DNA of 64,000 nt from Saccharopolyspora_C sp040643635 (GCF_040643635.1 NZ_JBEYUS010000029.1:1-64000); one strand, 5' to 3'; positions 8,680 through 17,954 are shown, counted from the stretch's first letter. The notes: generated from the letters alone by a model not told the origin. Translations and numbers: made by a program.

Positions 8680-11058
8680 TCAGCGGTTGTTGAAGCCTGC
8701 GCGGCGCAGCGCGTCCGCCATGGCGCCGCCGGCCGGGGCCGAGTCGCGCTTGCGCTGGCCGCCGCCCTTACCGCCACCGCCGCCGCGGCCGTTGCCGCCG
8801 TTCTTGCCGCCACCGCCACCGGGACGACCGCCGCGGCGCTCGCCGGAGCCCTGGCCGCCGGAGCCCTGGCCGCGCTCGGCGCCGACCTCGTCGTCCAGCC
8901 GCAGCGTCAGCGAGATCCGCTTCCGCGGGACGTCCACGTCGAGGACCTTCACCTTCACCACGTCGCCGGACTTCACCACGTCGTGCGGGTCGTTGACGAA
9001 GTTCTTCGACATCGCCGACACGTGCACCAGGCCGTCCTGGTGCACCCCGACGTCCACGAACGCGCCGAACGCGGCCACGTTCGTCACGACGCCCTCCAGC
9101 CGCATCCCCGGTTGCAGGTCGCCGATCTTCTCCACGCCGTCGGCGAAGGTCGCCGTCTGGAACGTGGGACGCGGGTCGCGGCCCGGCTTCTCCAGCTCGG
9201 AGAGGATGTCGGTGACGGTCGGCAGCCCCACCGAGTCGTCGACGAAGTCGGTGGGCTTGATGCCGCGCAGCACCCGCTCGTTGCCGATCACCGCGCCCAG
9301 CTCCGCCCCGGTCGCCTCCAGGATGCGCCGCACCACCGGGTAGGACTCGGGGTGCACGCTGGAGGAGTCGAGCGGGTCGTCGCCGTCCGGGATGCGCAGG
9401 AAGCCCGCGCACTGCTCGAACGCCTTCGGCCCCAGCCGCGCCACGTCCTTGAGCCCCTTGCGGGAGCGGAACGGCCCGTTGCCGTCCCGGTGCGCCACGA
9501 TGTTCTCGGCGAGGCCCTCACCGATGCCGGACACCCGGGTCAGCAGCGGCACCGAGGCGGTGTTGACGTCCACGCCCACCGCGTTCACGCAGTCCTCCAC
9601 CACCGCGTCCAGCGAGCGGGACAGCTTCGTCTCGGTGATGTCGTGCTGGTACTGGCCGACGCCGATCGACTTCGGGTCGATCTTCACGAGCTCGGCCAGC
9701 GGGTCCTGCAACCGGCGCGCGATGGACACCGCGCCGCGCAGCGAGACGTCCAGCTCCGGCAGCTCCCGGGACGCGTAGGCGGAGGCCGAGTACACCGAGG
9801 CGCCCGCCTCAGACACCGAGATCTTCGTCAGGCCCAGGTCCGGCTGCCGCTTGATCAGGTCGGCGGCGAGCCGGTCCGTCTCGCGGGACGCGGTGCCGTT
9901 GCCGATGGCGATCAGGTCCACGCCGTGCGCGCGGGCCAGCTTCTCCAACGAGGCCAGCGCCTGGTCCCAGCGCTGCTGCGGCTGGTGCGGGTAGATGGTG
10001 TCGGTGGCCACCAGCTTGCCGGTGCCGTCGACCACGGCGACCTTCACCCCGGTGCGGAAGCCCGGGTCCAGGCCCATCGTGGCGCGGGTGCCCGCCGGGG
10101 CGGCCAGCAGCAGGTCCCGCAGGTTCGCCGCGAACACCCGCACCGCCTCGTCCTCGGCGGCCTGCCGCAGCCGCAGCCGCAGGTCGATGCCCAGGTGGGT
10201 GAGGATGCGGGTGCGCCACGCCCAGCGGACCACCTCGCCGAGCCAGCGGTCCGCGGGCCTGCCCCGGTCGGCGATCTCGAAGCGCCGCGCGATCTCCCGC
10301 TCGTACGGGGTCGGGCCCTCCTGCTCGCTGCCGTCGTCGGGTTCGAGGCCGAGGTCGAGGACCTCCTCCTTCTCCCCGCGGAACAGCGCCAGGATGCGGT
10401 GCGAGGGCAGCTGCTCGAACGGCTCGTCGAACTCGAAGTAGTCGGCGAACTTCGCGCCCTCGTCCGCCTTGCCCTCGCGGACCCGCGAGGTCACCCGGCC
10501 GCGGGACCACATGCGCTCGCGCAGCTCGCCCACCAGGTCGGCGTCCTCGGAGAAGCGCTCCACGAGGATCGCCCGGGCGCCCTCCAGCGCCGCGCCCGCG
10601 TCGGCCACGCCCTTGTCGGCGTCGACGTACTCGGCGGCGCGTTCCCGCGGGTCCTGCCCGGGGTCCGACAGCAGCAGGTCGGCGAGCGGTTCGAGCCCGG
10701 CCTCCCGCGCGATCTGGCCCTTGGTGCGCCGCTTCGGCTTGTACGGCAGGTAGATGTCCTCCAAGCGGGCCTTGGAGTCGGCCGCGTTGATGCGGGCCTC
10801 CAGCTCGGCGCCGAGCTTGCCCTGCGAGCGGATCGACTCCAGCACCGTGCTGCGCCGCTCCTCCAGCTCGCGCAGGTAGCGCAGCCGTTCTTCCAGGGTG
10901 CGCAGCTGCGCGTCGTCGAGCCCGTCGGTGGCCTCCTTGCGGTACCGCGCGACGAACGGCACCGTGGCGCCGCCGTCGAGCAGGCTGACGGCGGCCTCGA
11001 CCTGCCGCTCCCGCACGCCGATCTCCTCGGCGATCCTCTGATGCACAGCCGTCGTCAC
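8680..11058 (-). CDS. tex: Tex-family S1 RNA-binding protein
   Basis: 792 residues. The GTG start at 11058 follows AGGAGAGG by 12 bases. It begins TTAVHQRIAEEIGVRERQVE, as Tex proteins do. The Tex N-terminal helical region contains GATVPFVARYRKEATDGLDD. The YqgF/RNase H-like core has TMGLDPGFRTGVKVAVVD. Tandem helix-hairpin-helix motifs (SVPLLTRVSGIGEGLAENIV) follow, and then the S1 domain (LQPGMRLEGVVTNVAAFGAF, VGVHQDGLVHVSAMS). A Gly/Arg-rich tail of about 60 residues ends ADALRRAGFNNR. Tex acts on transcription and RNA. The tail is longer than in enterobacterial Tex and probably adds RNA affinity. Confidence 0.93.
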   Translation of the reverse strand: MTTAVHQRIAEEIGVRERQVEAAVSLLDGGATVPFVARYRKEATDGLDDAQLRTLEERLRYLRELEERRSTVLESIRSQGKLGAELEARINAADSKARLEDIYLPYKPKRRTKGQIAREAGLEPLADLLLSDPGQDPRERAAEYVDADKGVADAGAALEGARAILVERFSEDADLVGELRERMWSRGRVTSRVREGKADEGAKFADYFEFDEPFEQLPSHRILALFRGEKEEVLDLGLEPDDGSEQEGPTPYEREIARRFEIADRGRPADRWLGEVVRWAWRTRILTHLGIDLRLRLRQAAEDEAVRVFAANLRDLLLAAPAGTRATMGLDPGFRTGVKVAVVDGTGKLVATDTIYPHQPQQRWDQALASLEKLARAHGVDLIAIGNGTASRETDRLAADLIKRQPDLGLTKISVSEAGASVYSASAYASRELPELDVSLRGAVSIARRLQDPLAELVKIDPKSIGVGQYQHDITETKLSRSLDAVVEDCVNAVGVDVNTASVPLLTRVSGIGEGLAENIVAHRDGNGPFRSRKGLKDVARLGPKAFEQCAGFLRIPDGDDPLDSSSVHPESYPVVRRILEATGAELGAVIGNERVLRGIKPTDFVDDSVGLPTVTDILSELEKPGRDPRPTFQTATFADGVEKIGDLQPGMRLEGVVTNVAAFGAFVDVGVHQDGLVHVSAMSKNFVNDPHDVVKSGDVVKVKVLDVDVPRKRISLTLRLDDEVGAERGQGSGGQGSGERRGGRPGGGGGKNGGNGRGGGGGKGGGQRKRDSAPAGGAMADALRRAGFNNR

Positions 11059-11233
11059 GATGTCCCGACACCTCTCCTGATCTCCGCCCAGAACCGTCCG
11101 TGCATTCTGCCCGACGTCCCGATCAAGCTCGCCCGGTGCGCGCTTCGGCGTGTCGGCACGGCCCGTGGCCTGCGGTTCCGCACCCGGTGCGGTGGCCCGC
11201 GGGGGCCTACGCTCGGTTGCGGGAGGTGGGCAC

Positions 11234-13555
11234 GTGGACGCTGCGGACGTCACGCGCGGCTCGCGGGGACGGCTGCCTCCCGAGACGACGAGCTTCATCG
11301 GCAGGCGCCGGGAACTCGCCGAAGCTCGCAGGCAGATGTACTCGGGGCGGCTGCTCACGCTCACCGGCCCGGCCGGGGTCGGCAAGAGCAGGCTGGCGCT
11401 GCGCCTCGCGCGCAAGCTGCGCCGCGCCTACCCGGACGGGGTGGTGCTGGTCGCGCTCTCCGACGTGCAGGACCCGGCGCTGCTGCCGCAGACCGTCGCC
11501 GCCGCGCTCGGCGGCAGGCCCGGCCCGGGCAACCCCGCCGAGGACCTGGTGTCCCGGCTCCGCGGCGAGCGGGTGCTGATCATCCTCGACGACTGCGACC
11601 ACGTGCTCGGCGCGGCGGCCCGGCTGGCGCGCAGGCTGCTCACCGAGCACGAGGACGTGCACGTGCTGGCCACCAGCAGGCAGGCGCTGGGCGTGGCGGG
11701 GGAGCTGGTGCTGCCGGTGGCGCCGCTGTCGCTGCCCGCCGAGGACGATGCGCCCGACCGCGCCTACGGCGACGTGTTCGCCGACGCCGTCAGCCTGTTC
11801 ACCGACCGGGCCGCCGCCGTCGTGCCCGGGTTCGGCCTCGACGAGGGCAACCGGGACGCGGTGGTGCGGATCTGCCGCAGGCTGGACGGGATGCCGCTGG
11901 CCATCGAGCTCGCCGCCGCCCAGCTCGGCGACTCCACGCCCGCGGAGGTGCTGGACCGCCTCGACGACCGGTTCGCGCTGCTCACCAGCGGGGACCAGCC
12001 GTCCAGGGACGAGGCGCTGGAGGAGTCCATCGGCTGGAGCTTCGGGCTGTGCACTCCGCGCGAGCAGCTGCTGTGGGCGCGGCTGTCCTGCTTCGTCGGC
12101 GAGTGGGACGCGGCCGCCGTCCGCGAGGTGTGCGGCGACGAGCGGCTCACCGCCGCGGACGTCGACGAGTCGCTGGACGTGCTGGTGTCGAAATCGGTGG
12201 TGGTGCGCGAGCACGACGAGATGGCGCGCACCGACTACTACCGCATGTTCGACAGCATCCGGGAGTTCGGCCTGGCCCGGCTGCACGCCGACGGGGAGGA
12301 GGCCGTCGTCCGCGCCCGGCACGCCGCCTACCTGCACGACCTCGCCGACCGCTACAGCAACGAGGTGTTCGGGCCGCGGCAGCTGGAGTGGATCCACCAC
12401 ATGATCCACCTGCACCCGAACCTGCGGCTGGTCCTGGAGCACGACCTCGCCGACCCGGACCGGGCGCGAGTGGCGGCGGCGACCGCGGCGAAGCTGTGGT
12501 CGTTCTGGTTCTCCGGCAACGCGTTGCGGGAGGGCTACGAGTGGCTGTGGAGCTCGGTGGCGGCGGTGCCGGAGCCGGTGGCCGAACGCGCCGACTGCCT
12601 GTCCACGGCGGCGTTCCTGGCGTTGAACCTGACCGACCTCGACGCGGCGGAGGCGGCGCTGACCGAGGCGGTCCGGCTCGCCGAGCGGATCGGGGACCGC
12701 GGGCTGCAGGCCAGGGTGGACGGGACCCGCGGCATGGCGGTGATGCTCCGCGGGCGGCTGGACGAGGCGGCCTGGTACCTGGAGCGCTCCGCGATCGGCC
12801 ACACCGCCACCGGGAACCTGTTCGGTTACACCAACGCGATGATCCTGCTGGCCTGCCTCGGGTTCTACCGGCACGACCCGCGCGGGGCCGAGTCGGCGGC
12901 CGAGTGCCTGCGGCTGTGCGAGACGTTCGGGGCGCCGTGGACGAAGAGCTACGTGCTGTGGGTGGTGTCCCTGCACCGGTGGCGCGGCGGCGACCCGCGG
13001 GAGGCGTCGCTGCTGATCCAGCAGGCGATCCGGTTGCAGCAGCTGGCCCACGACCTGGCCGGGCTCGGCGTCTACCTGGAGGTGCTGTCCTGGTGCGCCG
13101 CCGCCGCGGGCCAGCCGCGGCGGGCGGCGCGGCTGATGGGCGCCTCGAAGGCGCTGCGCAAGGCCAACGGCGGCGAGATGGGCGACTCGGTGTACTTCGA
13201 CGACTACGACGCGGTGGCGATGGCCTGGTCCTGGCAGGTCCTCGGCGAGGAGGAGTTCCGGGCCGCCAGCCGCGAGGGTGCGGAGTGGGAGCTGTCGGAG
13301 ATGGTCGCCTACGCGCTCGGCGAGAGCGGGTCCCGGCCGGAGTCGGTGCCGTCCGGGGCGAACGCGGGCGCGCTGTCCCCGCGGGAGGTGGAGACGGCGG
13401 TGCTGCTCGCGGCCGGGACGCCCGCGGCGGAGATCGCCGAGCGGCTCGGCGTGGAACCCCTCGCCGGGGAGGTGGAGGCCGAGCAGGTGCTGGAGCGGCT
13501 CGGCTTCGCCGACCGGGACGAGCTCGCGGCCTGGGTCCGGCGCCGTTCGTCCTAG
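11234..13555 (+). CDS. P-loop ATPase/TPR regulator with degenerate LuxR-like C-terminus
   Basis: 773 residues from GTG 11234 behind gggaggtggg. It begins with the segment LPPETTSFIGRRRELAEAR typical of large ATP-dependent regulators. P-loop GPAGVGKSRLALRLARKL lies at about residues 43-60, the Walker B-like strand VLIILDDCDHVL at about 115, and the sensor GLPLAIELAAA-type motif (here GMPLAIELAAAQLGD) at about 218. The second half is a TPR-like helical repeat region (about 390-650). The last 65 residues (LSPREVETAVLLAAGTPAAE and a final FADRDELAAWVRR) look like a LuxR helix-turn-helix in which the recognition helix is poorly conserved. Divergent from tex. Target unknown. Confidence 0.82.
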   Translation: MDAADVTRGSRGRLPPETTSFIGRRRELAEARRQMYSGRLLTLTGPAGVGKSRLALRLARKLRRAYPDGVVLVALSDVQDPALLPQTVAAALGGRPGPGNPAEDLVSRLRGERVLIILDDCDHVLGAAARLARRLLTEHEDVHVLATSRQALGVAGELVLPVAPLSLPAEDDAPDRAYGDVFADAVSLFTDRAAAVVPGFGLDEGNRDAVVRICRRLDGMPLAIELAAAQLGDSTPAEVLDRLDDRFALLTSGDQPSRDEALEESIGWSFGLCTPREQLLWARLSCFVGEWDAAAVREVCGDERLTAADVDESLDVLVSKSVVVREHDEMARTDYYRMFDSIREFGLARLHADGEEAVVRARHAAYLHDLADRYSNEVFGPRQLEWIHHMIHLHPNLRLVLEHDLADPDRARVAAATAAKLWSFWFSGNALREGYEWLWSSVAAVPEPVAERADCLSTAAFLALNLTDLDAAEAALTEAVRLAERIGDRGLQARVDGTRGMAVMLRGRLDEAAWYLERSAIGHTATGNLFGYTNAMILLACLGFYRHDPRGAESAAECLRLCETFGAPWTKSYVLWVVSLHRWRGGDPREASLLIQQAIRLQQLAHDLAGLGVYLEVLSWCAAAAGQPRRAARLMGASKALRKANGGEMGDSVYFDDYDAVAMAWSWQVLGEEEFRAASREGAEWELSEMVAYALGESGSRPESVPSGANAGALSPREVETAVLLAAGTPAAEIAERLGVEPLAGEVEAEQVLERLGFADRDELAAWVRRRSS

Positions 13556-13787
13556 CCGTCGTCCGTTAGGGTGACGGCGCCCCGCGCGAACCCGCGGCCC
13601 CGGACGGCATCGCGCCCCCGGCCCGCCGGTTCCCCCGGAAGTGAGCCACCTCTCCGGCTACCCCGGGAATGTGCACCGCGGGTGACGGATCGGAGGGGTC
13701 GCGGTGGCCTGGAGAACCGGAACCAGGTACCTCCCTACGTAGAAACCGCGATGCACGTACACGCTCCGTTCCGGAGTGTGGGTCCAC

Positions 13788-14993
13788 GTGACACCCCCCG
13801 ATCGACACGAGAACCCCGAGACCCCGACCCCCGAGAACCAGACCCCCGAGACGACGCAGCCCGCTTCGGCGAACAGCAACGCATGGCGGGACACGGCATT
13901 GGGCGCCGACCGCGCGGTGCGTTCCGGTGTGGACCGGGTGCGGCCCTACGCCCACCAGGTCTGGCAGAAGATCCTGCCGCTGCTGCGCCGGCTGTGGCTG
14001 GCGGTGCTGCCGCTGCTGAGCAAGGCGCGGAACTCCACCGCCGGTCGCCGCGTCGAGGAGACCGTCGGCCCGTGGGCCGACCGCGCCGCCGCCAAGTTCC
14101 GCGAGCAGGACCACGGCGGGCAGCACCGCACCTCGCAGCCGCGGCTGCGGGCCATGAAGGCCGGTGCCGGACTGGCCGCGCTGGGCGTGGTGGGCGTCGC
14201 GGTGCTCAGCGTGAGCACCGGTTCGCACGACGACGTCCGCACCGCCGCGCACGTGGACGACATCCCCGCGGCGTCCCAGCAGGGCGGGCAGAACTCCGCC
14301 GGCCTGTTCGACGAGACCCCCGACGACGACTCCGACTCCGAGGACTCGGGCCCGGTGCCCGGTCCGCCCGCCAAGGGCATCGACGTCTCGAACCACAACG
14401 GTTCGGTGGACTGGAAGAAGGTCGCCGCGTCCGGGCAGAACTTCACGTTCGTGCTCGCCACCGACGGCACCGACTTCACCAGCCCGAAGTACGCCGAGCA
14501 GTACCACGGTGCGAAGGACGCCGGCCTGCTGGCCGCGCCGTACCACTTCGCCCGCCCCGACGAGTCCGCCGAGGCGCAGGCCGACAAGCTGCTGCAGGTC
14601 GCCGACTACCAGAAGGACGGCAAGAGCCTGCCTCCGGTGCTGGACCTGGAGGTCGACCCGTCCGGTGGTGGCTGCTACGGCCTGTCCGTCCCCGAGATGC
14701 ACAAGTGGACCGACACCTTCACGGACAAGGTGAAGTCCGCGACCGGCAGTGACCCGATCATCTACGCCAACCCGTCGTTCTGGAACGAGTGCATGGGCGG
14801 CACCGACAGCTACTCGGACCACCCGCTGTGGCTGGCCTCCTACGGCGTCGACGAGCCGACCGTGCCCCAGGGCTTCAAGGACTGGAACTTCTGGCAGTAC
14901 ACCGAGGACGGCAGCGTCTCCGGCGTGAACGGTTCGGTCGACCAGAACCACTTCCAGGGCAGCGTCGGCGACCTGAAGAAGCTGGCGGGCTGA
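13788..14993 (+). CDS. membrane-anchored GH25 muramidase (lysozyme)
   Basis: 401 residues from GTG 13788; GTG 13776 is an alternative. The N-terminal 120 residues are Pro/Glu/Arg-rich and cytoplasmic, and a single membrane helix lies at about 124-143 (KAGAGLAALGVVGVAVLSVS). An acidic linker DETPDDDSDSEDSG follows. The GH25 domain starts at KGIDVSNHNGSVDWKKV and contains PYHFARP and the catalytic Asp/Glu strand PPVLDLEVDPSGG, ending with WNFWQYTEDGSVSGVNGSVD. It hydrolyses the glycan strands of peptidoglycan on the outer membrane face. The long cytoplasmic extension is unusual for this family and may bind division or secretion partners. No riboswitch was recognised in the 232 bases upstream, though a ctacgtag palindrome sits at 13735. 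Confidence 0.88.
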   Translation: MTPPDRHENPETPTPENQTPETTQPASANSNAWRDTALGADRAVRSGVDRVRPYAHQVWQKILPLLRRLWLAVLPLLSKARNSTAGRRVEETVGPWADRAAAKFREQDHGGQHRTSQPRLRAMKAGAGLAALGVVGVAVLSVSTGSHDDVRTAAHVDDIPAASQQGGQNSAGLFDETPDDDSDSEDSGPVPGPPAKGIDVSNHNGSVDWKKVAASGQNFTFVLATDGTDFTSPKYAEQYHGAKDAGLLAAPYHFARPDESAEAQADKLLQVADYQKDGKSLPPVLDLEVDPSGGGCYGLSVPEMHKWTDTFTDKVKSATGSDPIIYANPSFWNECMGGTDSYSDHPLWLASYGVDEPTVPQGFKDWNFWQYTEDGSVSGVNGSVDQNHFQGSVGDLKKLAG

Positions 14994-15000
14994 TCCCACG

Positions 15001-15029
15001 GTGCGGGCCGCACTCCGAGCGGCCCGCAC
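15001..15029 (+). terminator. hairpin terminator of the GH25 gene
   Basis: A perfect 11-base stem, gtgcgggccgc (15001..15011) and gcggcccgcac (15019..15029), with a 7-base loop, 5 bases after the stop region. Two more strong hairpins follow at 15169..15201 and 15244..15277. Confidence 0.8.
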
Positions 15030-15168
15030 CGCAGTCCCCCACCTGAAGACCCCGGCCGCGCGGCCACCCCGAGAACTCCGCCGCACGGCCACCCGGGACC
15101 AGGCCACCTGGAGAGGGAACGGCCTTCCGAAGAACCCGGCGCCGCCCCGAGGCTCCGGACCCCGACCC

Positions 15169-15201
15169 GGCCCCCGCCCGCATCCCCCGCGGGCGGGGGC
15201 C
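15169..15201. terminator. second hairpin downstream of the GH25 gene
   Basis: A 12-base perfect stem, ggcccccgcccg (15169..15180) with cgggcgggggcc (15190..15201), 9-base loop. The next hairpin, ggcccggcc (15244..15252) with ggccgggcc (15269..15277), lies directly in front of the VOC pseudogene start. Three stacked stems isolate the muramidase gene from what follows. Confidence 0.55.
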
Positions 15202-15293
15202 GCCGCACGTCCGGACCGGGAAAACCCGCCGCACCCGCTCGAGGGCCCGGCCCCCGCACCTCGCGGGCGGCCGGGCCGTCGCAGGACGGGGCC

Positions 15294-15735
15294 GTGTCCT
15301 TCCGCGTCACCGCCGCCGACCACACCGGCATCACCGTCGCCGACCTGGACCGCTCGCTGGAGTTCCGATGCGGCCGGCTTCGAGCCGGCCCGCCGCGGGC
15401 GCCTCACCGGCGAGTTCGCCGCCCAGGTCACCGGCGTGCCGGGCGCGGACATCGACCTGGCGGTGGTCGTCGTCCCCGGCCACCGCATCGAGCTGCTGCA
15501 GTACAACGCCCCCGCGGACCGCGCCCGCGTGCGCTCGCGCCCGTGCGACGTGGGCGCGCAGCACCTCGCCTTGCGGGTGGACGACATCGACGCGCTGCTC
15601 GCGGCGGCGGCCGAGTCGGGCTGGGAGCCCGCGGGCTCGCCGCAGACGATGGCCGAGGGGCCGCGCGCCGGGACGCGCTTCGCGTACGTGCGGGACCAGG
15701 ACGGGACCACCGTGGAGCTGATCCAACCGGCGTGA
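15294..15735 (+). pseudogene. frameshifted glyoxalase/VOC-family gene
   Basis: The first 24 codons from GTG 15294 read SFRVTAADHTGITVADLDRS, then LEF, a clear VOC start. The rest of the domain continues in a different frame from about 15368 (AAGFEPARRGRLTGEFAAQV, then HRIELLQYNAPADR and, near the end, RDQDGTTVELIQPA), stopping at 15735. In relatives LEF is followed by WRD and then this segment. The bases ttccgatgcggcc suggest about five bases have been lost. The spliced length would be near 147 residues, as for a single VOC unit. Metal ligands His (DHTG) and Glu (VELIQ) are both present. It is a recent pseudogene or a sequencing error. Confidence 0.75.
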
Positions 15736-15789
15736 GCGTCCTCACCAGCGGCGACGACCGGGCGCGGGCACTCCGCCGGTAGCCTTCGG

Positions 15790-16731
15790 GTGACCGGAGG
15801 AGGAACCATCCGCTACGACGGCCACGTCACCAAGGCTGCCCTGATCGTCAACGCGCAATCGCGGTCCGGAGCACGCGCCTGCTCGCACGCCGAGGACCTG
15901 CTGCGCGCGCTGGACGTGCCGCTGCACGCGGTGCACCCCCTGCGGGACGCCTCCCGGTTGGTGGAGGTCGTGGAGGGCGCCGTCGAGGACGGGCACGACC
16001 TGATCGTGCTCGGTGGTGGTGACGGCACGGTCAGCTCGGTGGTGGACGTGCTGGCGCACCGCGAGGTGCCGATGGGCCTGCTGCCGCTGGGCACGGCCAA
16101 CGACTTCGCCCGCACCATGCACATCCCGGCTGACCTGGACGGCGCCTGCCGCACCATCGCGCGCGGCCACGTGGTGGACGTGGACCTGGGGCGCTGCGGC
16201 GGGAACTTCTACGTCAACCGGGCCTCGGCGGGACTCGGCGCCGCGGTCGCCCAGCACATGTCGCCGCTGCTGAAGCGCAGGGTGGGTCCGCTGGCGTACC
16301 CGGTGGCGACGGCGCGGGCGCTGCGCAGGCACCGGCCGTTCGCGGCGACCCTGGAGTTCCCGGACGGCGACCACGAGACGATGCGGCTCGACGGCCTGCT
16401 GCAGATCTCGGTGGCCAACGGCCGCTACTTCGGCGGCGGCCAGCTGGCGGCGGCGGACGCGGGCATCGACGACGCGATGCTGGACGTGTCGGTGCTGCGC
16501 AACGGCAGTCCGCTGCGGCTGCTGTCGATGGCCCGCGAGCTGCGCACCGGCAGCACGACGGACAGCTCGCTGGTGACGCACGTGCGCACCGGCTCGGTCG
16601 TGGTGAACACCGACGAGGAGCTGCCGATCAACGTGGACGGCGAGCTGGTGGCGAACACGCCGCAGCGGTTCTCGGTGGCCCGCAACGCGCTGCACGTGGT
16701 GGCTCCGCCGACGTGGACCGACGGCGGCTGA
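15790..16731 (+). CDS. diacylglycerol kinase-type lipid kinase (YegS/BmrU family)
   Basis: Up to 313 residues. The nucleotide-binding motif VLGGGDGTVSSVVD and the following PLGTANDFARTM define the DAGK catalytic family, which phosphorylates a diacylglycerol- or sphingoid-like lipid at the membrane. FGGGQLAAADAGIDD and the terminal INVDGELV are also family features. The start is ambiguous. GTG 15790 has no ribosome site, but TAGCCT at 15780..15785 would make it leaderless. A strong GGAGGAGGA at 15795..15803 precedes an in-frame ATC (15808), which would give the start IRYDGHVTKAALIVNAQSRS. Soluble, single gene, followed by a hairpin. Confidence 0.85.
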   Translation: MTGGGTIRYDGHVTKAALIVNAQSRSGARACSHAEDLLRALDVPLHAVHPLRDASRLVEVVEGAVEDGHDLIVLGGGDGTVSSVVDVLAHREVPMGLLPLGTANDFARTMHIPADLDGACRTIARGHVVDVDLGRCGGNFYVNRASAGLGAAVAQHMSPLLKRRVGPLAYPVATARALRRHRPFAATLEFPDGDHETMRLDGLLQISVANGRYFGGGQLAAADAGIDDAMLDVSVLRNGSPLRLLSMARELRTGSTTDSSLVTHVRTGSVVVNTDEELPINVDGELVANTPQRFSVARNALHVVAPPTWTDGG

Positions 16732-17063
16732 AACCGCGGTCCCGCATTTTCGAGCATCACCCGAACGCCGCTGTTTCCGTATTTCGCGGAATTCCGGCGC
16801 GAATGGTTCACGCGCCGGAAGACCGTTCCTGAATTCTGGTCGGCGAAATTCAACGGTTTTCCCGTTCCCGCTGGTCCGAGCCTGGTCTGAGCTGGCGTTC
16901 TCGGTGCGATTGGGTCATTCGGCGGACGTGTGATTGCGCCGAACGCCGCACCCGGCGGCGCTGATCCGCGTGCCAGAATTCGGCCTTGACCGTGTTCTGC
17001 GGCGCCCTCGTGAATTCATCAGTGCGCGGACGGCGCCGCTCTTTCCGGGAGAGGACCGCGCTC
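16732..17063. other. intergenic region, lower GC
   Basis: 332 bases with no gene seen. It is visibly poorer in GC than its flanks (ttttcgag, gaattc, ttttccc). It contains the terminator at 16792..16820 and, near 16985, a TTGACC hexamer that could be part of the endonuclease promoter, although no good -10 follows. Confidence 0.55.
16792..16820 (+). terminator. hairpin after the lipid kinase gene
   Basis: A perfect 10-base stem, ttccggcgcg (16792..16801) and cgcgccggaa (16811..16820), with a 9-base loop. Confidence 0.65.
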
Positions 17064-17873
17064 GTGCTGCAGACCCGTTGGAAACGCTTCGCGCTGGCAG
17101 GCGTGCTGCCGCTGGCCGTGGCGCTGCCGCTGCCCGCTTCCGCCGCGCCGATCGACCTGGGCGGCGCCGACCGCCCGGTGGCCGCGGACGACTCCTACTA
17201 CGAACCGGCGCTGGGCAAGACCGGCCCGGAGCTGAAGGCCGCGCTCAACGACATCATCAGCACCAACGACCAGCTCACCTACGACGAGGTGTGGGACGCG
17301 CTGAAGGTCACCGACCAGGACCCGGCGAACCCGGACAACGTGATCCTGCTGTACTCCGGCCGCTCGCAGGGCAAGGACACCAACGGCGGCGGCGCCGACC
17401 AGTGGAACCGGGAGCACACCTGGGCGAAGTCGCACGGCGACTTCGGCACGTCCCCCGGCCCGGGGACCGACGTGCACCACCTGCGCCCCACCGACGTGTC
17501 GGTCAACTCGGCGCGCGGCAACAAGGACTTCGACATGGGCGGCAGCCCGGTCGACGAGGCCGAGGGGAACTTCACCGACGACGACTCCTTCGAGCCCCGC
17601 GACGAGGTCAAGGGCGACGTCGCCCGCATGATCATGTACATGGCGGTGCGCTACGAAGGCGAGGACGGCGCCCCCGACCTGGAGCTCAACGACCAGGTGG
17701 ACAACGGCAGCGCGCCCGCGATGGGCCGCCAGTCGGTGCTGCTGGAGTGGAACGCCCAGGACCCGCCGGACGACTTCGAGAAGAACCGCAACGAGGTCAT
17801 CTTCGACCAGTTCCAGCACAACCGGAACCCGTTCGTCGACCACCCGGAGTGGGCGGCCGACATCTGGGGCTGA
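17064..17873 (+). CDS. secreted endonuclease I family nuclease
   Basis: 269 residues from GTG 17064 behind gggagagga. The signal peptide is RWKRFALAGVLPLAVALPLP with a cut after ASA (about residue 28). The mature protein has the endonuclease I (EndA/Dns) signature: YDEVWDALK, the conserved WNREHTWAKSHGDFG with the metal-site His, HHLRPTDVSVNSARGNKDF, and VARMIMYMAVRYEG. It is an extracellular, non-specific DNase, probably for nutrient scavenging. Length and motif order match the family. It stands alone and ends at a very strong hairpin. Confidence 0.9.
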   Translation: MLQTRWKRFALAGVLPLAVALPLPASAAPIDLGGADRPVAADDSYYEPALGKTGPELKAALNDIISTNDQLTYDEVWDALKVTDQDPANPDNVILLYSGRSQGKDTNGGGADQWNREHTWAKSHGDFGTSPGPGTDVHHLRPTDVSVNSARGNKDFDMGGSPVDEAEGNFTDDDSFEPRDEVKGDVARMIMYMAVRYEGEDGAPDLELNDQVDNGSAPAMGRQSVLLEWNAQDPPDDFEKNRNEVIFDQFQHNRNPFVDHPEWAADIWG

Positions 17874-17880
17874 TCCCGCG

Positions 17881-17912
17881 CGGCCGGAGGCGGTGAGCTC
17901 CGCCTCCGGCCG
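17881..17912 (+). terminator. hairpin terminator after the endonuclease gene
   Basis: A perfect 13-base stem, cggccggaggcgg (17881..17893) and ccgcctccggccg (17900..17912), with a 6-base loop. Confidence 0.8.
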
Positions 17913-17954
17913 ACCGGATCGGCGGGAACGGACCAGGGCTCGAGATCGTCGCAG

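Noticed and set aside
8545..13569. Plus-strand open frame of about 1670 codons
   Set aside because: It runs antisense to tex and then out of frame with the regulator gene. The composition is the His/Arg/Ala/Gly-rich pattern of a GC-rich shadow frame, with no start signals.
13556..13787. Cyclic di-AMP (ydaO-type) riboswitch before the GH25 gene
   Set aside because: Some gene-family context would fit, but the conserved core sequences were not found on the plus strand. Only a short palindrome and a small hairpin are visible.
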